In this document: piece by piece, positions 58,560-64,000 of the stretch
Layout of the letters: each line of letters starts with the position of its first letter
Numbering within the stretch: the stretch's first letter is position 1
NCBI RefSeq assembly: GCF_001654865.1
Contig: NZ_LXEO01000008.1
Coordinates: forward strand, 62,001 to 126,000
DNA from: Buttiauxella noackiae ATCC 51607
GTDB lineage: Bacteria; Pseudomonadota; Gammaproteobacteria; Enterobacterales; Enterobacteriaceae
Direction of reading: 5' to 3'
DNA: 64,000 bases
Notes under the pieces: model-generated
What the model saw: only the letters and a program-made list of their open reading frames with translations
Databases searched by the model: none
Told to the model about the DNA's origin: nothing
Translations under genes and position numbers: made by a program

Positions 58560-58583
58560 TTGGCGGCAGGAGCCTACCGCCAA
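58560..58583 (-). terminator. lysO 3' hairpin
   Basis: Stem TTGGCGG (58560-58566) and CCGCCAA (58577-58583) with a 10-nt loop, 7 bp after the lysO stop. Followed on the minus strand by AATT only, so it is weak. Confidence 0.5.
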
Positions 58584-58590
58584 CGAGGTA

Positions 58591-59490
58591 TCAGGAAGCG
58601 AAAAATGCCATTAGCAGAGGTGTCAGCAAGCTGAGAATGAACCCGTGAACAATCGCCGCCGGAACAATTTCCAGCCCACCGCTGCGTTGCAGCACAGGAA
58701 GGGTAAAGTCCATTGACGTTGCGCCAGACAAGCCGAGAGCGGTTGAGCGGCTACGGCGTACCAATCCGGGAATTAACATGATGGCAATGAGCTCGCGCGC
58801 CAGATCGTTAAAGAATGCCGCACTGCCAATGACTGGCCCGTAGGATTCCGTCATCAAAATACCCGACAGTGAATACCAGCCGAATCCTGATGCCATCGCT
58901 AAACCTGTCTTAATCGGCAGGTCGAGAATAAAGGCATTTATAACACCACCAGCAAGTGAGCTGAGTGCCACGACAACTGCCACGATCATCCCGCGCCGAT
59001 TAAGTACAATCTGCTTTAACGTCATACCGCTATTACGCAGTTGGATACCTACCAGCAGCAACAGGAATATCAGTGTGTATTCGCTGGCGTCGGTCGCGTG
59101 ATGCAGAATTGTCCAGCCAGTCAGGCCAAGCAGAAAACCCGCTACCACCACGAAACATAGTTTTAGTGATTCCAGCGCCATCGCAATTCGTGAAGGGAGT
59201 TTTTCTTGTTCATGATTGTGTCGCCATGGAATGGAACGCTCAAGCCAAAGCAGTGCAGCAGCATTGCAGAGCAATAACACCACAACGGTGACCGCGGCGT
59301 AATGAAGGATTGCTAGCAGGTTACTTGCCAGGTTATCGAGAAATGCGAGGCTGATGCCCATGAAAAATAAAATGACATACACAATCCAGCTCAATAGGCG
59401 ATTAATGAGCTTTAACAGACTGGTTTGTTTCAGAGGAATCAGATAACCGATAATCAGCGGCACTAAGATAATTAACAATCCCGAAAACAT
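58591..59490 (-). CDS. lysO: L-lysine exporter LysO (YbjE)
   Basis: A 299-residue inner-membrane protein, equal to E. coli LysO, with about eight helices. It exports lysine and its toxic analogue thialysine, and in E. coli is regulated by ArgP. Conserved acidic residues thought to matter in transport lie in AFLDNLASN and the helix LMAFF region. The ATG at 59490 is selected by alignment. Confidence 0.94.
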   Translation of the reverse strand: MFSGLLIILVPLIIGYLIPLKQTSLLKLINRLLSWIVYVILFFMGISLAFLDNLASNLLAILHYAAVTVVVLLLCNAAALLWLERSIPWRHNHEQEKLPSRIAMALESLKLCFVVVAGFLLGLTGWTILHHATDASEYTLIFLLLLVGIQLRNSGMTLKQIVLNRRGMIVAVVVALSSLAGGVINAFILDLPIKTGLAMASGFGWYSLSGILMTESYGPVIGSAAFFNDLARELIAIMLIPGLVRRSRSTALGLSGATSMDFTLPVLQRSGGLEIVPAAIVHGFILSLLTPLLMAFFAS

Positions 59491-59660
59491 GGTGCGGAAA
59501 ATCCTTGCGATAGAAGTAACGACGTATGTCACACTACCCAAAGAAAGAGAATGAGTAAAGCTACGAAAAAAAAGGATTTTTATGCAGGTTTAGGATTTGG
59601 GGCAGGGCAGGTAAATACAGCGCCACCAGCCAAATTGCAGCCGGTGACCCTGGAATCAAA

Positions 59661-60356
59661 TCAGTTACGTTTTTCCAGCAATGTCCGGTAGATAACGCCA
59701 CCCAGGATACCGCCAATGATTGGCATCACCCAGAACAGCCACAATTGTTGTAATGCCCAACCGCCCTGGAAGATAGCAACGGCAGTACTACGTGCCGGGT
59801 TCACAGAGGTATTGGTGACTGGAATACTAATCAGGTGAATCAAAGTTAACGCAAGGCCAATAGCGATAGGTGCAAAGCCCGCTGGTGCAAACTTATCAGT
59901 TGCGCCATGAATCACAATCAAGAAGCCACAAGTCAAAACAATTTCAATAATGATTGCTGACAGCATGGAATAATGGTCTGGTGAATGTTCGCCATAGCCA
60001 TTGGAGGCAAAACCGCTTGCCGCTGCATCAAAGCCACTTTTACCGCTGGCAACCAAATAAAGAATACCGGCTGCAACAATACCGCCAATGACTTGCGCCA
60101 CAATATAGCCAATAACATCTTTAGCCGGGAAACGACCGCCAGCCCACAAGCCCAAAGTGACTGCTGGGTTAAAGTGGCCGCCAGAAATATGACCTACTGC
60201 ATAAGCCATAGTTAATACGGTTAAACCAAATGCTAATGCCACACCGACAAAACCAATCCCCAATTCAGGATATGCCGCAGCCAGTACCGCACTCCCACAA
60301 CCACCGAATACCAACCAGAATGTGCCAAAGAATTCTGCCGCTAATTTCCTGAACAT
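59661..60356 (-). CDS. aqpZ: Aquaporin Z
   Basis: A 231-residue water channel, the E. coli length. Both NPA boxes are present, GHFNPAVT and SVNPARS, and the selectivity-filter arginine follows the second. Six transmembrane helices are evident. The ATG at 60356 gives [16 protein letters not shown]; the longer in-frame start at 60410 lacks support. Confidence 0.97.
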   Translation of the reverse strand: MFRKLAAEFFGTFWLVFGGCGSAVLAAAYPELGIGFVGVALAFGLTVLTMAYAVGHISGGHFNPAVTLGLWAGGRFPAKDVIGYIVAQVIGGIVAAGILYLVASGKSGFDAAASGFASNGYGEHSPDHYSMLSAIIIEIVLTCGFLIVIHGATDKFAPAGFAPIAIGLALTLIHLISIPVTNTSVNPARSTAVAIFQGGWALQQLWLFWVMPIIGGILGGVIYRTLLEKRN

Positions 60357-60831
60357 AACCACCTCTGCAATTTCATAAAGATGAATCACGGGCGAGGCAA
60401 ATAACCGCACCTACCCGATTATTGTTTGTTACAACCAGTAGTGATGTAACGTTAATAATAAAAGAGCAGTGATATTAATGAGTTCTGTAATTCAGAACTA
60501 CCCTATTAAATCCTAAAAATTTGATGTAGGGCAATGAGATGGCATTCCTTTCAAAGGTAACACGGTGGAAGTATAGAAGAGTTTTTCAAGAAATAAGAGT
60601 TGTCTTAGATTAAAAGCACTTTATGACATTGCTGTGAAACAACAGAGAATTAAGCGAAGAATTAATCCTTTTAGTATTAAATAAAAGAAATATGGAAAAG
60701 GTCATCGCCGCCTGCTACACGATAAATAACGCACGAAGCTAACCTGCCGCCTCGAGTATGAAGAGTATATACTCGAGCTATACAGTCAGATGCGGAAGCT
60801 AAAGGAAAGCATTAACCAATCTGGAGGGATT
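60357..60831. other. aqpZ-ybjD divergent region
   Basis: AT-rich gap of 475 bp carrying the aqpZ promoter (minus) and the ybjD promoter (plus). Apart from the dyad at 60751-60777 I see no gene, repeat or other clear element. Confidence 0.4.
60751..60777. promoter_or_regulatory. Dyad upstream of ybjD
   Basis: CTCGAGTAT (60751-60759) and ATACTCGAG (60769-60777) form a perfect 9-bp inverted repeat with a 9-bp spacer that itself contains GAGTAT. It is 54 bp before the ybjD start codon and could be an operator or a leader hairpin. Confidence 0.5.
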
Positions 60832-62487
60832 ATGTTTCTCGAGCGTGTAGAGATTGTCGGATTCAGGGGTATTAACCGTCTATCGTTAATGCTTGAGCAA
60901 AATAACGTGTTGATTGGCGAAAACGCATGGGGTAAATCCAGCCTGCTGGATGCGCTCACTTTGTTGTTGTCACCGCATGAAACTCTCTATCACTTCAGTC
61001 GTGATGATTTCTATTTTCCTCCGGGAGACCTTCAAGGCCGGGAACACCATTTACACATTGTGCTGACCTTTCGGGAAACAGCACCTGGCCACCATCTCGG
61101 GCGGCGTTACCGCTCACTGGAGCCTGTTTGGGCCGAAGGGAATGATGGTTTCCATCGCATCATGTATCGTCTGGTCGGTGAGCTTGCAGCAGATGGTTCG
61201 ATTCTGACGCTACGCAGCTTCCTTGATAACAACGGCCACTCCGTTGAGCTTGATGATATTGATACGCTTGCCAGGCAAATTATCCGTCTCAACCCCGTGT
61301 TACGCTTGCGTGACGCGCGATTTATGCGCCGCCTACGCAACGACAGCATCCCGGTAATGCCAGAAACTGAAATGACGGCCCGCCAGCTTGATTTCCTTGC
61401 TCGTGAACTGGTGTCTCGTCCGCAAAATCTCACCGATGCACAGTTGCGCCAGGGGCTTTCGGCTATGGTGCAATTGCTTGAACACTATTTTTCAGAGCAA
61501 GGTGCTACGGCCCATCAGCGTTTGTTACGACGCCGTTCGCATGATGAGCAACGTAGCTGGCGTTATCTGGATGTCATCAACCGTATGATAGATAAACCCA
61601 ATAGTCGTGCTCATCGCATGATCTTATTGGGAATGTTTTCAACACTTCTGCAAGCAAAAGGAAGCGTGGCGCTTGATAAAGATGCCCGCCCGCTGTTGCT
61701 GGTGGAAGATCCTGAAACACGTCTGCATCCCATTATGCTGTCAGTGGCCTGGCATTTATTAAATCTGCTGCCGCTACAAAAAATCACCACCACCAATTCT
61801 GGTGAACTGTTATCACTCACGCCCGTTGAGAATGTCTGTCGTCTGGTGCGTGAATCCTCAAAAGTTGCCGCCTGGCGGCTCGGCCCTGGCGGGATGAATG
61901 CCGAAGACAGTCGTCGTATCGCATTTCATATCCGTTTCAATCGGGCCTCATCGCTGTTTGCTCGCTGCTGGTTGTTAGTCGAGGGGGAAACGGAGGTGTG
62001 GGTGATGAACGAACTGGCGCGCCAGTGCGGGCACCATTTCGATGCCGAAGGGGTGAAAGTCATCGAGTTTGCGCAGTCCGGCCTGCGGCCACTAATTAAG
62101 TTTGCGCGGCGTATGGGCATTGAATGGCATGTATTGGTTGATGGTGATGAAGCCGGTAAAAAATATGCCTCCGTGGTGCGTGGCATTCTGGAAAATGATC
62201 GTGACCAGGAGCGCGATCATCTGACGACGCTACCTGCGATGGACATGGAGCATTTCATGTATCGCCAGGGGTTTGCTGATGTTTTCCATCGCGTGGCGCA
62301 ACTTCCCGAAAATGTGCCGATGAATATGCGGCGCGTGATTGTAAAAGCTATTCATCGTTCTTCTAAACCCGACCTGGCAATTGAAGTTGCGATGGAGGCG
62401 GGTAGGCGTGGTGTTGAGTCAGTGCCGTCATTGCTACGTAAAATGTTCTCACGGGTGCTTTGGCTTGCGCGTGGCCGGGCTGATTAG
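60832..62487 (+). CDS. ybjD: YbjD, OLD-family ATPase/Toprim nuclease
   Basis: A 551-residue protein (E. coli 552 aa) with an N-terminal ABC-type ATPase and a C-terminal Toprim nuclease domain, the OLD (overcoming lysogenization defect) layout. Walker A GENAWGKS is at 29-36, and the Walker B region is LLLVEDPETRLHP near 300. The Toprim residues are in WLLVEGETEVW (about 383) and HVLVDGDEAGKKY (about 440). The ATG at 60832 follows GGAGGG. Related proteins act in DNA repair or phage defence; YbjD itself is uncharacterised. No helicase partner gene adjoins it. Confidence 0.93.
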   Translation: MFLERVEIVGFRGINRLSLMLEQNNVLIGENAWGKSSLLDALTLLLSPHETLYHFSRDDFYFPPGDLQGREHHLHIVLTFRETAPGHHLGRRYRSLEPVWAEGNDGFHRIMYRLVGELAADGSILTLRSFLDNNGHSVELDDIDTLARQIIRLNPVLRLRDARFMRRLRNDSIPVMPETEMTARQLDFLARELVSRPQNLTDAQLRQGLSAMVQLLEHYFSEQGATAHQRLLRRRSHDEQRSWRYLDVINRMIDKPNSRAHRMILLGMFSTLLQAKGSVALDKDARPLLLVEDPETRLHPIMLSVAWHLLNLLPLQKITTTNSGELLSLTPVENVCRLVRESSKVAAWRLGPGGMNAEDSRRIAFHIRFNRASSLFARCWLLVEGETEVWVMNELARQCGHHFDAEGVKVIEFAQSGLRPLIKFARRMGIEWHVLVDGDEAGKKYASVVRGILENDRDQERDHLTTLPAMDMEHFMYRQGFADVFHRVAQLPENVPMNMRRVIVKAIHRSSKPDLAIEVAMEAGRRGVESVPSLLRKMFSRVLWLARGRAD

Positions 62488-62499
62488 CCCGGCAGTTGC

Positions 62500-63447
62500 T
62501 TAAAACTGCTGCTCAATTTGCGCCATCATCTCGTCGAGTAAACTGTAGCGGCGGCGATACTCAGCGCGTTTTTTGCTGGCGATATCCTCAAGGGGTTTGC
62601 GAGCCACGCTCAAAGGCATATTAAAGAAACCTTCTGGTAATAACTCACCACTCATCGATTGCCAGAAGCTATCGTAATCGGCATGGATTTTATCTTTCTT
62701 CTTTTTCGCGTAACGCCACGAGCGATAGATATGCGAGCTATTGCTGACCGCAAGGATTCTTTTCGCTTCCAAATGGCGTGCCAGTTGGCAGGCAGCTTCA
62801 AGAACCAGGCGTTTTGGGAACAATCCGTGACAGGCTTTCGTGGCGACCTGGATATATTCATGGGGCACGTCGCTTTGGGCTCCCTGCAATCCGCCGATAA
62901 AAAGTGTCTTTTGGCCCTGATACTGGCACAAAGTGAAGGTTAATCCAGCAAGCGCAATCCCGTCCTGACGGGTGAACGTCAATGTCGCTTCACCTTCTTT
63001 GTCGAGATTGGCGATGGCGCAAAAATTCAGGTAGTAGAAGCATTCATCTTTACCCGTTATGGTTGCCAGGAGCGCCCCTTTTTCTGAAAAGTGCTGCTGT
63101 AGTAGGGTTACAGGCAGAGCATGGGTCAGCTCGTTGTAGTGGAAAGACAATGCATTCACCACCGCCTTGCGGTTAAAATTCGTTGTTAAATAAGGGCGAT
63201 GGATGCGACAGGGTAAACCAGGCTGCACGCTAAGTAGCTTTTCAAGCCAGGGCTGATGGGATAAATCGCTTAGTAAGTGCGCCGTAGCCAACGGGTTAAC
63301 GAGCGATCGCAGGACAAACTTGCGCCGGTAAGACGGGTTTTTCCACGCGCTGCCAGGCGTCCATTGTCCCTTTGCCAGACAAAGAAACAGCTGCCAGCCA
63401 CTGAGTTGCGGTGCTGAAATAAGTTCGTCTACGGTAATTGGCGACAT
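62500..63447 (-). CDS. ybjX: YbjX, VirK/DUF535 family protein
   Basis: A cytoplasmic protein of the VirK family (DUF535), about 315 residues from the ATG at 63447. An upstream in-frame ATG at 63492 would give 330 and cannot be ruled out; neither has a strong ribosome-binding site. Family blocks include TFTLCQYQGQKTLFIGGLQG, ACHGLFPKRLVLEA and IASKKRAEYRRRY. In Salmonella ybjX (somA) is PhoP-controlled and linked to envelope stress and antimicrobial peptides. It is convergent with ybjD and divergent from macA. Confidence 0.9.
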   Translation of the reverse strand: MSPITVDELISAPQLSGWQLFLCLAKGQWTPGSAWKNPSYRRKFVLRSLVNPLATAHLLSDLSHQPWLEKLLSVQPGLPCRIHRPYLTTNFNRKAVVNALSFHYNELTHALPVTLLQQHFSEKGALLATITGKDECFYYLNFCAIANLDKEGEATLTFTRQDGIALAGLTFTLCQYQGQKTLFIGGLQGAQSDVPHEYIQVATKACHGLFPKRLVLEAACQLARHLEAKRILAVSNSSHIYRSWRYAKKKKDKIHADYDSFWQSMSGELLPEGFFNMPLSVARKPLEDIASKKRAEYRRRYSLLDEMMAQIEQQF

Positions 63448-63588
63448 GATTGAAACCTGATTGATAAAGAATGATGTAATTTCACCACCCATAAGTTCAA
63501 TGAATGTTCAATCAGCGGCCGGAGAACCGAAGGCTCGCTATTTTTGTTGAGACTTTATTTAATTAGCCAGTTTGTTTGCAGGATACCT

Positions 63589-64000
63589 ATGAGACTCAAG
63601 GGAAAAATAAAAAAACGTTATTGGCTTCTGGGCCTGTTGATTCTGCTGTTGGGCGTCTGGCTTTGGCAATTTCTCAACGCGCCAGCGCCGGTTTATCAGA
63701 CCATGATTGTGCGCAAAGGCGAGCTGCAACAAAGCGTGCTGGCGACCGGCAAGCTGGATGCGTTGCGTAAAGTTGACGTGGGTGCGCAGGTCAGCGGGCA
63801 GCTAAAAACGCTGTCGGTGAATATTGGCGATAAAGTGAAAAAAGATCAGCTGTTGGGGGTTATCGATCCCGAACAGGCGCAAAACCAGATCAAAGAAGTT
63901 GAGGCTACGCTGATGGAGTTGCGAGCGCAGCGACGCCAGGCTGTAGCGCAGGCAAAACTTGCGCAGGTGACGTTAAATCGCCAACGGGCGCTGGCAAAAA
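63589..64000 (+). CDS. macA: Macrolide efflux periplasmic adaptor MacA (3' end missing)
   Basis: The N-terminal 137 residues of the membrane-fusion protein of MacAB-TolC. It starts [20 protein letters not shown], a single membrane anchor, then the lipoyl half-domain region [20 protein letters not shown] and the start of the alpha-helical hairpin ([15 protein letters not shown]). It runs off the window at 64000. MacAB exports macrolides and other compounds and should be followed by macB. Confidence 0.94.
   Translation, partial: MRLKGKIKKRYWLLGLLILLLGVWLWQFLNAPAPVYQTMIVRKGELQQSVLATGKLDALRKVDVGAQVSGQLKTLSVNIGDKVKKDQLLGVIDPEQAQNQIKEVEATLMELRAQRRQAVAQAKLAQVTLNRQRALAK

Overview
This window is a chromosomal stretch from a member of the Enterobacteriaceae. 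Almost every protein closely resembles an Escherichia coli K-12 gene product, and long runs keep the E. coli gene order. Several genes and junctions differ from E. coli, so this is a related genus rather than E. coli. The moderate base composition and the gene content would fit Buttiauxella, Kluyvera, Lelliottia or a relative, but I cannot settle the genus from the sequence alone. I saw no rRNA or tRNA gene, CRISPR array, prophage or insertion sequence.

Layout. 1-2261: the end of the osmoprotectant ABC operon (yehX partial, yehW), the 35-residue gene yohO, and the curli regulator mlrA. 2333-2834: four head-to-tail ERIC elements with an exact 125-bp period, at a synteny break. 2863-7292: roxA, then the SOS operon dinG-ybiB with a LexA box. 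7424-11555: an internally deleted ERIC, ybiJ, a TRAP transporter operon (dctP-dctQ-dctM) and mcbA. 11734-15656: a flavin-reductase-like gene, rlmF and ybiO. 15799-18010: glnHPQ with a sigma-54 promoter and NtrC sites. 18374-24875: dps, rhtA, ompX, opgE, the small-protein gene mntS, mntR and ybiR. 24916-31061: ybjI, ybjJ, rcdA, an SDR-like gene, the sigma-E sRNA RybB, ybjL and ybjM. 31111-37394: grxA, ybjC, nfsA, the xanthosine locus xapABR, rimK and ybjN. 37608-42804: potFGHI with two ERIC elements, and ybjO. 42850-48308: rlmC, a small lipoprotein gene, artJ with paired ARG boxes, and artPIQM. 48527-55712: ybjP, ybjQ, amiD, ybjS, ybjT, ltaE and poxB. 55817-63447: hcp-hcr, lysO, aqpZ, ybjD and ybjX. 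The window ends inside macA at 64000.

How the genes work together. The window is rich in uptake systems: osmoprotectant, glutamine, putrescine, arginine, a TRAP substrate and xanthosine. It also carries stress functions: SOS helicase, Dps, glutaredoxin, nitroreductase, manganese control, NO detoxification and envelope-stress RybB. In three transporter operons that begin with the binding-protein gene (glnH, dctP, potF), the gap after that gene holds a stem-loop or an ERIC element. This would suit making more binding protein than membrane components. The regions that depart from E. coli are the yeh/mlrA-ERIC-roxA-dinG junction, the TRAP operon, the SDR-like gene, xapABR between nfsA and rimK, and the lipoprotein gene before artJ. 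I found no clear candidate for a wholly new multi-gene system. The best leads are the ERIC array, the stem that overlaps the xapA ribosome-binding site, and the SDR-like protein that lacks its catalytic residues.
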